Positions 23,801 through 30,817 of a stretch of DNA of 64,000 nucleotides are shown here, piece after piece. Each line of letters starts with the position of its first letter. Position 1 is the first letter of the stretch. The notes beneath the pieces were generated by a model. The model was not told where the DNA came from and did no database searches. It was given only the letters and a program-made list of their open reading frames with translations. The DNA comes from Pyxidicoccus sp. MSG2 (GTDB taxonomy: Bacteria; Myxococcota; Myxococcia; Myxococcales; Myxococcaceae), in assembly GCF_026626705.1 (NCBI RefSeq), contig NZ_JAPNKC010000001.1, forward strand, positions 4,464,001 to 4,528,000, given 5' to 3'. The position numbers were made by a program, and so were the translations under genes.

Positions 23801-23981
23801 GCTCCACCGTGTCCGGCGAGGCTCCCGGGTAGGCGATGGTGACGTTGATGACGGGCTGCTGGACGTCGGGGAACTCGTCCGTCTCCAACTGCCAGAGGGC
23901 CACGAGGCCGAAGACGACCAGGGCCACCATCGCGGTGATGGTGACGATGGGACGCTTGATGGCGAAGTCCGAAATGAACAC
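20793..23981 (-). CDS. RND-family inner-membrane efflux transporter (HAE1/AcrB-like)
   Basis: 1062 residues, standard RND length. MFISDFAIKRPIVTITAMVALVVFG-type N-terminus with the first membrane segment, a large periplasmic loop, then membrane helices 2-6 (VVFIFLNSWRSTVI...), a second periplasmic loop and helices 8-12. The proton-relay acidic pair is in GILIDDAIVVREN, and the helix-10 Lys lies in MGIVAKNAILLIDF. It should be the trimeric, proton-driven pump for hydrophobic compounds. It lies 39 bases after the adaptor gene on the same strand, a two-gene operon. No outer-membrane TolC-type channel gene is next to it, so the pump probably uses one encoded elsewhere. Confidence 0.95.
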   Translation of the reverse strand: MFISDFAIKRPIVTITAMVALVVFGLVALWQLETDEFPDVQQPVINVTIAYPGASPDTVEREVVEPIEDAIFAINGVDPKETTSTATDGLATFTVFFNFEKDIQEASQDIRDAISSKRADLPQEMEEPILTRFDPADQPIVSLTLTSDQLDVAALSRVADPLVVGELRSVPGVAQANVVGDVEREMTVQLKPRAMQAAAVSVADVVGALEAQNLAAPVGRINSKLSEQSIRLRGRLERVEDFRDMVVATRNGQAIRLSQVADVFVGSEEPRTLALYDGAEAVGIDVLKSKGFSTTEVADAVRARVEALQTRLPAGVKLAIVRDAGVRVENAVENVQSALLEGALLTVLVVFIFLNSWRSTVITGLALPVSVLAAFISVWVFGFTLNTMSLLGLTLAIGILIDDAIVVRENIVRHVEMGKDHYTASREGTSEIGLAVSATTFSIVAVFVPVAFMYGVAGQWFKPFALTIACAVLVSLFVSFSLDPMLSAYWPDPQVEKGARRGFISRQLTRFNGWFDRQADRYKSVIAWALDHRLAMVLVAVGSLVGALVLQGTVGGAGFVPVSDRAEVEVLVETPPGSSLDYTRRKVEEVVRLTRAHPEVAYTYSTIGVPLPLSAPGVDQALVYVRLKPKADRDVSQDALGRIFRDELKTLGGAKVSVFTSGFGGAFKQIQLELRGPDQKVLAQLAQQVQKEMEAVPGAVDVGLSTRGQKPELEVELNRGLAGQLGVTVGQVAQVLRPAFAGLDVGDWVDPIGETRDVMIRLAPEARDNPNDLAQLPIRVAGVQGGPIQLVPLGQVADIRQTLGPAQITHLDRERVINIQANTQGRSLTEVMTDIQERVKSVQLPSGYTLTTGGESADQAEVFTRVFIALGVAVLLMYLILVIQFGSFLDPLAILLSLPLSLIGVVLALIVTRDTLNIMSLIGVILLMGIVAKNAILLIDFAKWSHAKGMPLREALIEAGRIRLRPIIMTTLALVAGMIPVAIGAGEGGDFRAPLGRAVIGGTITSTLLTLLVIPTVYEILVDGRNWMSRRLRKVFHMRPPQEHGPHGGGGEPRPVPQARQD

Positions 23982-24020
23982 GGAGTGACTCCCGACGAGT
24001 GCGATGGGACGAGGGCGGCC

Positions 24021-25289
24021 TCAGCGCGCGGGCGACGTCGCGCCCTCGGCGGTGCCTTGCGTGCTCGGCTGCGTGGAAGGGGCCTGTCCCTGCTGCTTCG
24101 GAGCCGGGGGCGGGGCCTCCGAGCCGCCCACGCCAGGGCCGTCATCCGCCACCGGCTTCGACTCCGGACGCGGCGCCTCCACCTTCACGCGCGAGCCCTC
24201 TCGCACCTCGTCGCGAGCCGAGCCCAGCAGCACCAGGTCTCCCGCATGGAGCCCGGAGCGAACCTCCACCTGCTGCGCGACGTCGTCCCGCAACCCCAGC
24301 GTCACGGGGACGCGCTGCACGCGCGCGTCCTGGATGCGCATCACCGCGGGGCCGCCGTTGGACGCGTCGATGACATCCACCGGCACCGCCAGCGCGCGCC
24401 GCTCCTGAGAGACGACGCGGCCTTCCGCGAAGAGGCCCGCAAGCAACTCGAGGTCCGTGTTGGGAATGGCCACGTAGATGCGCACCTGACCGGTGGCCGG
24501 GTCCACCACGGGGTTGATGCGCTCCACCTTGCCGCTGAAGGAGCGCTCACCGTAGCCGGTGACCTGGAACTCCACCGACGTGCCTGGCTTCACCTGCTCC
24601 AGCCGCGCGGCGGGTACGGAGGCCTCCAGTCTCAGCGTGCGCGGGTCCACCACCGTGAAGAGCGGCGAACCGGGCTGCACCACGTCGCCCGCGCTCGCCT
24701 GACGCTCGCTCACCACGCCGTCGAAGGGCGCGATGATGCGCGAGCGGCCCACCTGCTCCTGTGCCAACGCCAGCCGGGAGCGCGCCTCCGCGAGCTGCCC
24801 CTCCGCCTGTGACACACCGAGCTGGGCGCGCTCGTAGTCCCGCTGGGTGATGACGCCGGCCTTGGCGAGTCCCGCGCTGCGCTCCTCCTCCGCGCGGGCC
24901 ACCTGCAGCGCGCTGCTGGCGCTCCGCACGGTGGTGCGCATGGCGAGCAGTTGGTCCCTCAGGGTGGCCGCTTCGATGCGCGCCAGCTCTTCGCCCTTCT
25001 TCACCCGCTGGCCCTGCTCGGCCTTGATGTCGAGGATGGTGCCGCCGACCTCGGCGCGGACCGCGGCCGCCGTGCGCGCCTGCAGGGTGCCGGAGATGCC
25101 GGGGCCCGATTGCAGCGCTCGCGCCTCGGCGCGGGCCACGTTCTCCTGCCCGAGCGTCACCACCGGCTCCACGGGCTTCGCGTCCGCTCCGTCCGGGTCC
25201 TTCTTGCAACCGGCCACGACACAGACCACGCCCAGCAGCAGCCCGAGCCCCCAGCTTCGCGTCCTCCCGCTCACGTGCGCGCGTTTCAC
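24021..25289 (-). CDS. RND efflux periplasmic adaptor (membrane-fusion) lipoprotein
   Basis: 422 residues. A signal peptide with lipobox (VCVVAGCKK) anchors it to the membrane. It has the adaptor plan: lipoyl/barrel-sandwich halves (VGGTILDIKAEQGQRVKKGEELARI and IIAPFDGVVSERQASAGDVVQPG), a coiled-coil hairpin between them, then beta-barrel and membrane-proximal domains; the Pro/Gln-rich tail is extra. It should bridge the RND pump to an outer-membrane channel. The start is GTG with GGGAGACTCGCC upstream, and that GTG overlaps the stop of a 20-codon upstream frame. It is first gene of the efflux operon. Confidence 0.93.
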   Translation of the reverse strand: MKRAHVSGRTRSWGLGLLLGVVCVVAGCKKDPDGADAKPVEPVVTLGQENVARAEARALQSGPGISGTLQARTAAAVRAEVGGTILDIKAEQGQRVKKGEELARIEAATLRDQLLAMRTTVRSASSALQVARAEEERSAGLAKAGVITQRDYERAQLGVSQAEGQLAEARSRLALAQEQVGRSRIIAPFDGVVSERQASAGDVVQPGSPLFTVVDPRTLRLEASVPAARLEQVKPGTSVEFQVTGYGERSFSGKVERINPVVDPATGQVRIYVAIPNTDLELLAGLFAEGRVVSQERRALAVPVDVIDASNGGPAVMRIQDARVQRVPVTLGLRDDVAQQVEVRSGLHAGDLVLLGSARDEVREGSRVKVEAPRPESKPVADDGPGVGGSEAPPPAPKQQGQAPSTQPSTQGTAEGATSPAR

Positions 25290-25348
25290 GGCGAGTCTCC
25301 CGTCCTCCGCCGGGCCGGCCTCCGGGCCCCGGCGAGCCGGCTAACCAT
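25286..25348 (-). CDS. possible 20-codon leader ORF before the efflux adaptor
   Basis: An ATG at 25348 (GGAGG about 14 bases upstream) opens a frame of 20 Arg-rich codons (MVSRLAGARRPARRRTGDSP) whose TGA overlaps the adaptor's GTG start as GTGA. Such geometry allows translational coupling or leader-type control of an efflux operon. It may equally be chance in high-G+C DNA. Confidence 0.25.
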   Translation of the reverse strand: MVSRLAGARRPARRRTGDSP

Positions 25349-25497
25349 GGTGCCGCCCCCCCGCCTCCGGTAGCCGCACCCGGTGTCGTTCCGCACCCGG
25401 AAGCCCCCGCGTGTCTACTGCCTGAAAGCGGGGCAGGCAGGCGGGCGAGCCGCTCAGGACGCGCTCCGTGGCGCCGCGTCGTCCGGGAGACGCCGCT

Positions 25498-26466
25498 TCA
25501 CGGCGTCGCGGGCGGCACCTCGCTCATGATGAGGGTGCCGGTGCGGAAGTGGCCCGGCTGCCCGCAGCCCGACAGTTGCGGCTTGTTGGGGCAGCTCACC
25601 GGCTGGGTGGAGCGCGTGGACGACGTGGAGCACAGGGCGCCATCGGTGTTCCACTCGGCCTCCAGCTGCCACGACTCGGTGTCCTGCTGCACGCCGCGCG
25701 CGTCGTAGAGGTTCACCCAGTTGCCATCCTGCGTGTGCGAGGTGCCGTCGCCGCAGAAGTCCGCGCGCACCATGCGCGTGCAGGCCTGGTGGTGGTCCGC
25801 GAGGCTGCGGCCGTCCGCCGTCGTCGCCCACGGCCGGTAGCCGAAGTGGACGCACTTGGCGATGGCCGCGCCCTCGCAGGCGAAGGTGAAGAGGGTGGGG
25901 TCGTCCAGGTGCGCACCGCCACCGGGCACGCCCTCCCGGTGGTTCCAGGTGCCGGACACGGGAATGGCCTCCAGCGCGGAGCCATCCGCCGCGGGGCACG
26001 CGGGCTTCCAGGTGCCGTCCGTGTTGTCGAGGAAGGAGACGCGGTAGGACCAGATGTCGCCGCTCGCACCGGTGGCCGGATTGATTGCGTCCACACGCAG
26101 GTCCACGCGCTGGCCGCCGTCGAGGTTGCCGACGAAGCGCGCGCCGAGGAAGTCCAGGCCGGACACCTCGCGGCCCCCGTTGAAGCCGTGGAAGACGCTG
26201 CCCTGCAGCCACGCCGAGCTCATCGGGTCATCCACGCTGTCCGAGGCCATGACCCCGGACAGATTCACGGAGACGAGCGGCCCCATCGCGGTGCCGTTGA
26301 GATTGCGCCCATTGAGGTTGCGCCCGTTGAGGTTGCGCCCGTTGGGAGAAGCCAGCTCCGCCACGCTCGACTGCAGCGTGGACTCAGGCTCCGTCACCGA
26401 GCCGCCCGCACACCCCACCAACCCGCAGGCCAGAAACACCGCCCGCACCACCCGCCGCTCGCCCAT
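25498..26466 (-). CDS. ADYC-domain lipoprotein
   Basis: 322 residues with a lipoprotein signal (ACGLVGCAGG). After residue ~40 come three NGRNL/NLNG-type pentapeptide repeats, encoded by a 15-bp tandem repeat. The rest is Cys-rich (about ten Cys) and includes ACTRMVRADFCGDG, which fits the ADYC domain (here ADFC), an uncharacterised domain abundant in myxobacteria. The Cys count and signal peptide suggest a disulfide-stabilised surface or periplasmic protein. GGGAGG lies upstream of the ATG. It sits between the kinase gene and the efflux operon on the same strand, with 210 bases separating it from the kinase stop. Confidence 0.8.
   Translation of the reverse strand: MGERRVVRAVFLACGLVGCAGGSVTEPESTLQSSVAELASPNGRNLNGRNLNGRNLNGTAMGPLVSVNLSGVMASDSVDDPMSSAWLQGSVFHGFNGGREVSGLDFLGARFVGNLDGGQRVDLRVDAINPATGASGDIWSYRVSFLDNTDGTWKPACPAADGSALEAIPVSGTWNHREGVPGGGAHLDDPTLFTFACEGAAIAKCVHFGYRPWATTADGRSLADHHQACTRMVRADFCGDGTSHTQDGNWVNLYDARGVQQDTESWQLEAEWNTDGALCSTSSTRSTQPVSCPNKPQLSGCGQPGHFRTGTLIMSEVPPATP
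26296..26340 (-). repeat. three-copy 15-bp tandem repeat inside the ADYC gene
   Basis: Copies GTTGAGATTGCGCCC, ATTGAGGTTGCGCCC and GTTGAGGTTGCGCCC (plus-strand sense) lie end to end. The period is in frame and encodes the Asn-Gly-Arg-Asn-Leu repeats; copy number could vary by slippage without breaking the frame. Confidence 0.85.
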
Positions 26467-26676
26467 GACCCGACCTCCCCGACCCGACCACCCGTCCTAC
26501 GGCTTGCAAGATTTGCAGTCCCGCCGTGCGCCGCAAGACTCCCGCATGCGGACGTGCACTTGCAGCGTCCGCTCGCGAGCAGTGCATTGGCACGGCAGGG
26601 AGGACCAGGGGTTCCAGCGTCGGGTAACGCGGGGTGTACGGAGGTTGGCAGGATGCCCGGCGTGCAGGCAGGCGGC

Positions 26677-29600
26677 TCAGGGCCCCGCGCCCAGCGGGTC
26701 CGCGCACACGCGCAGGCCCATCGTCACGTCGCGCAGCTCGGGCTCCGGCAGCTCGCGGTTGGTGGCCCGCGCCGAGGTGGCCGCGAAGGCGAAGCTGCCG
26801 CCGCGCGCCACCGCCTTGCCCGGCTCCAGCCAGGAGCGCGTCCACTCCCAGACGTTGCCGGCCAGGTCGTCCACGCCGAAGGGGCTGCGCGAGCCGGGGT
26901 GGCTGCCCACCTCGTCCGGGCCGAATCCCCCGGGCTGCTTGCCATAGGTGGTGTCGATGTTGGCGTCGTCCGGGCCCAGCGTGTCGCCGTGCGGGTACTC
27001 GCGCCCGTCCACGCCGCGCGCGGCGCGCTCCCACTCCAGCTCCGAGCACAGCCGCGCACCGGGCACGCGGCCACTGGAGGCCAGCCAGGCCGCGTACGCC
27101 TCCGCGTCCGCGAAGGTGACGCCGCTGACGGGAAAGCGCAGCCAGTCCTGCTCCACGCGTCGCGTGCGGTTGGCGTAGCGCAGCTTCTCGCCGGCCCGCG
27201 CGACGTAGGGCTCGCTGCCGGGCTGGAAGCGCAGCCGCCAGGTGCCGTCCACGCGGTCCAGCGCGAGCAGTCCCGCGTAGCCACCGGTGCCCACACGGGG
27301 CAGGCGCTTCGCGCGCTCGTCGGGCGGCAGGGACTCGAGGAAGCGCAGCCAGTCCGCGTACGTCACCTCGTGACGGGCGATGAAGAAGGCCGGCACGTCC
27401 ACCGGGTGCAGCGGCACCGCGTTGAAGAACTCGCGCACGCTGGCCTCGGCCGCGCTGCCGAAGCGCACCTCCCCTGGCGGGACGAAGACGAAGTCCTCGG
27501 GCACCGCGCCCGCGCGAGGCAGGGGCACGCCGAGCTTCCGCGCCTCCCCGCGCCGCAGCAGCACGGGCTGCACCACCGGCTCGTGGCCCAGCGCGCGCAG
27601 GGAGAGCTGGTAGCGCCCCGGCGGCACCGGCACGTCCAACCACGGGCCCGCGACGAGCGGCAACGGCTCACCGGGCTGCTCGTGTCCCTGCGCGTCCCGG
27701 CCCAGCGGCCGCAGCTCCACCTGGACGCCGGAAACGGGCGTCTCCAGCGTGAGGCGCGCGGGCGCGTTCCACTGCTGCCAGCGCGTGCCCGAGATGTCAT
27801 AGAGCTTCAGCCGCTGGAGCAGCGTGGGCAGCGTCGCGGTGTCGCCGTCCTGCTCGGCCCACAGGGCGCGCTCGTAGAGGAAGTCCGCCAGCGCCTCGCG
27901 CACGTCGGGGCGGCCGGGCGCCAGGGCGAGCGCGCGCTCCAGCCGGCCGGCGACGGCGTCATAGCGGTGGCGCACCGCCACGGCCTGGGCGCCCGCCCTG
28001 CCCCAGAGCTTGTCGGCGTCCGCGCGGTGGCCGCTGCCATAGAGGCGGAAGGCCTCGGCGCGCTCGGAGCCCAGCGCCGCGCGCTCGTGAGCCACCGCGC
28101 GCAGGGCGAGCGCGGCCTCCTGGAGCTCGGCGCGCACCTGCGTGTCGAGGCCCCAGCGCTCGCGCAGCTTGAGGCCGCCGTAGACGAGCCCCAGCGACAG
28201 GATGAAGCCCGCCGCCAGCCCCTGCCGCATGCGCCGGCTGCGCACCATGGTGCGGCGCGAGGCCTTGAGGAAGTCCTGCTCGCGGCGCGTGAGCTCGCCA
28301 ACGTCGAGCAGCTTCGTCTCGGCGAGCTGACGCGGGCCCCACAGCGCCTCGCGCGCGTGGCCCAGCTTCTCCCAGTGCGCGGCGGCGGCCTCCAGCCGGG
28401 CCTGCACCTCGCGGCGCTCGGCGGCCTCCGCCAGCCAGCGCGCCAGCGTGCTCCAGCCGGCCAGCAGCGCCTCATGGGCCAGCTCGTACGAGGTGCCATC
28501 CTGCGCCTCGCGCGCCACCAGCAGGCGCGCGTGGACGAGGGCCTCCAGCGCGGCCCGGTAGCGCACGTCGTCGCCCACCAGCTCGCGGTCCGTCTTGCGC
28601 GCGCGGGTGCCGTCCGCGGTGACGAGGCGCAGGAGCACGCCCCTGGCGGCGCTGCGCTGGTCCGGCAGCAGCCGTGCCACCGCGGCGTCCGCATGCCGGG
28701 CCAGCGCGCCGGCCACACCGCCCAGCGAGTCCAGTGCCGCCTGGGTAATCACGCGGCCTTCCGCGTCGCGGGCCTCCCAGAGCTCCGCGAGCGCGAACTG
28801 GAGCAGCGGCAGCCCGCCGTCGGCGGAGGTGGTGGAGGCGACGAGCGCGTCCACCAGCGCCTCGGACTCGAAGCGCACGCCCTTCACGCGGGCGGGGCCG
28901 GTGACGGCCTCTCGCGTCTCCTCGGGCGTCAGGGCGCACAGCAGGTACAGCGCGCGCGGCACCTCCGTGCCCAGGCCGGGGACGGAGGTGAGGCGGGTGA
29001 GGAAGTCGCTCCGGCCGGTGGCCAGGAGCCGCACCCCGCTGGCCCCTTCCGCGAGGGCGCCCAGCGCCTGGCCCGCGAGCGCCGCCTCCACGGGAGAGGC
29101 CAGCGTCACGAGCTCCTCGAGCTGGTCCATGTAGAGCAGGAGGCCGTCGCGCGCGCCCAGCCTCGCGCGCAGCCGGCGGACGAGGGACGCGGGCTCGCTG
29201 CGCAGCGCCTCGGCGAGCGGCTCCTCTTCGATTTCCAGCAACGGGGCGAGCGCGGCCGCCAGCGCCGCCATGGGCCTGCGGCCCGGCACCAGCCGCGCGG
29301 TGTGCCAGCGGCGACCGTCCTCCAGCCCGCCCTCCACCACCGCGGGGAGGATGCCGGCGAGGCACAGCGAGGACTTGCCCACGCCGGAGTCGCCGGTGAT
29401 GAGGAGGAAGGACTCGGCGCGCAGCCGGTCCAGCACCGCGCGCTGCTCGCGCCGGCGGCCGAAGAAGACGGCCCGGTGCTCGGCTTCGAAGGCCTGGAGG
29501 CCGCGATAGGGATTGCCCTCGGGGACCTCGGTGGTCGCCTCGTCTCGGGACAGGGCCTCCAGCGCGTCGAGGAGGTGCGCGGCGGAGGTGTAGCGCTCGG

Positions 29601-30501
29601 CCGGCTCGCGGCGCAGGCACCGGTCGATGACGGCCGCGAAGGCGGCGTCCACGTCGGGCGCGGCCTGGACCAGGGGACGGGCGTCCTTCGTCTGCACCCG
29701 CTTGGGCAGATCCCGCCAGGGCACGTCGCGGAAGGGGCCGCGGCCCGCGCACAACTCGTAGAGGACCACGCCCAGCGAGTACACGTCGCTGCGGGCCGTG
29801 AGGTCCTCGCCCGCCCAGGCCTCCGGGGACATGTAGTAGGGCGTGCCCACCAGCGCGCCGCTCGGCAGCGAGGGGAGGAAGACGCCGTCCAGCGAGCGCG
29901 CGGAGAAGTTGGGGCTGGCCTCCGGGTCCAGGTCCTCCGGCAGCTTCGGCGTCACGGCAGAGCCCGCGCGGGAGGGGGCCTCGCCCGGCTCGGCGGCCTC
30001 GTCCAGCAGCTTGGCGAGGCCGAAGTCGAGCAGCTTCACCTCGCCGGCCTCGGTGAGCACCGCGTTGCCGGGCTTGATGTCCCGGTGGAGCACCCCGCGC
30101 CGGTGGGCGGCGCTCAGGCCGCGCGCCAGGTCCCTGCCGATGGACAGCACCCGCTCCCAGCGCTGGGGCTTGGAGAGCCGGTCCAGGCTGACGCCCCGGA
30201 TGAACTCGGAGACGAGGTAGGGCTGCTCCTCCAGCTGCCCCACCCGGTAGAGGGTGACGACGTTGGGGTGCTGGATTCGGGCGGCGGCGCGGGCCTCCAC
30301 GAGGAAGCGGGCCAGGGCGTTGGAGCCGAGCGCGGGGATGAACTTCACCGCCACCGGGCGCTCGAGGAGCGTGTCGTGGGCCAGGTACACCCGGCCCGTC
30401 CGTCCGCGGCCGATGGGGCGCACGAGCCTGTACTCGTCGAACTCCTGCGGGGGAGTCCACGCGTCGGGCGGCGACGGGGAGGCGGCGGGGGAAGAGCCCA
30501 C
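26677..30501 (-). CDS. Ser/Thr protein kinase fused to nSTAND1 NTPase and formylglycine-enzyme-type domain
   Basis: 1274 residues with four regions. A Hanks-type kinase (about 24-290) shows GRGRTGRVYLAHD, the Lys in VAVKF, HRDIKPGN and DFG, so it should be catalytically competent. NPYRGLQAFEAEH (about 330) opens an nSTAND1 NTPase with Walker A GDSGVGKSS (about 369) and helical repeats. A single membrane helix (about 757-775) follows. Residues about 1000-1274 are an FGE-sulfatase/SUMF1-type domain (PEDFVFVPPGEVRFGS, FFIARHEVTYADWLRF, GVTFADAEAYAAW), probably periplasmic. The start is GTG at 30501, because an in-frame TAG lies 12 bases upstream. The layout suggests a membrane receptor in which the outer domain binds a ligand and the STAND module gates the kinase. 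Confidence 0.92.
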   Translation of the reverse strand: MGSSPAASPSPPDAWTPPQEFDEYRLVRPIGRGRTGRVYLAHDTLLERPVAVKFIPALGSNALARFLVEARAAARIQHPNVVTLYRVGQLEEQPYLVSEFIRGVSLDRLSKPQRWERVLSIGRDLARGLSAAHRRGVLHRDIKPGNAVLTEAGEVKLLDFGLAKLLDEAAEPGEAPSRAGSAVTPKLPEDLDPEASPNFSARSLDGVFLPSLPSGALVGTPYYMSPEAWAGEDLTARSDVYSLGVVLYELCAGRGPFRDVPWRDLPKRVQTKDARPLVQAAPDVDAAFAAVIDRCLRREPAERYTSAAHLLDALEALSRDEATTEVPEGNPYRGLQAFEAEHRAVFFGRRREQRAVLDRLRAESFLLITGDSGVGKSSLCLAGILPAVVEGGLEDGRRWHTARLVPGRRPMAALAAALAPLLEIEEEPLAEALRSEPASLVRRLRARLGARDGLLLYMDQLEELVTLASPVEAALAGQALGALAEGASGVRLLATGRSDFLTRLTSVPGLGTEVPRALYLLCALTPEETREAVTGPARVKGVRFESEALVDALVASTTSADGGLPLLQFALAELWEARDAEGRVITQAALDSLGGVAGALARHADAAVARLLPDQRSAARGVLLRLVTADGTRARKTDRELVGDDVRYRAALEALVHARLLVAREAQDGTSYELAHEALLAGWSTLARWLAEAAERREVQARLEAAAAHWEKLGHAREALWGPRQLAETKLLDVGELTRREQDFLKASRRTMVRSRRMRQGLAAGFILSLGLVYGGLKLRERWGLDTQVRAELQEAALALRAVAHERAALGSERAEAFRLYGSGHRADADKLWGRAGAQAVAVRHRYDAVAGRLERALALAPGRPDVREALADFLYERALWAEQDGDTATLPTLLQRLKLYDISGTRWQQWNAPARLTLETPVSGVQVELRPLGRDAQGHEQPGEPLPLVAGPWLDVPVPPGRYQLSLRALGHEPVVQPVLLRRGEARKLGVPLPRAGAVPEDFVFVPPGEVRFGSAAEASVREFFNAVPLHPVDVPAFFIARHEVTYADWLRFLESLPPDERAKRLPRVGTGGYAGLLALDRVDGTWRLRFQPGSEPYVARAGEKLRYANRTRRVEQDWLRFPVSGVTFADAEAYAAWLASSGRVPGARLCSELEWERAARGVDGREYPHGDTLGPDDANIDTTYGKQPGGFGPDEVGSHPGSRSPFGVDDLAGNVWEWTRSWLEPGKAVARGGSFAFAATSARATNRELPEPELRDVTMGLRVCADPLGAGP

Positions 30502-30817
30502 AGGGGGTGCCTATGCATCCTCCCGCCAGGGGTCAACCGGACGGGGGCAGGGAACGATGCGCAGCGGAACAGCAGTGCCCCGAGTGTCCGATGCCGGGCA
30601 GTGGGGATGTCGTGTGGCTCAGCTCCCCTGCCCGCCCTTGCCCTTCGCCTTGCTGGGCTTGAGCACCTGAAGCCCGGGGCTCCGGTTCCAAAATCTGGAT
30701 GGTGCATCCACCGCCTAGACGCTACGCCCGGCCTACGTCATTCGCCGCTGTGCTCCTGCTCTAGATGCGCGACACTCGGGCATCCCCCATGGAACGTTGC
30801 ATGCAGAGCGTTCATTC
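30502..30817. other. divergent intergenic region, ~315 bp
   Basis: Between the kinase gene (minus) and the Ig-like lipoprotein gene (plus). No gene, hairpin or confident promoter pair is seen. It is more A+T-rich toward the lipoprotein gene. Confidence 0.4.

Noticed and set aside
26570..26600. TGGCACG as a sigma-54 promoter
   Set aside because: The -12 GC element is missing at the required spacing.
30345..30707. Minus-strand ORF starting with the well-placed ATG near 30518
   Set aside because: It is out of frame with the kinase and its product is Pro/Arg-rich without motifs.
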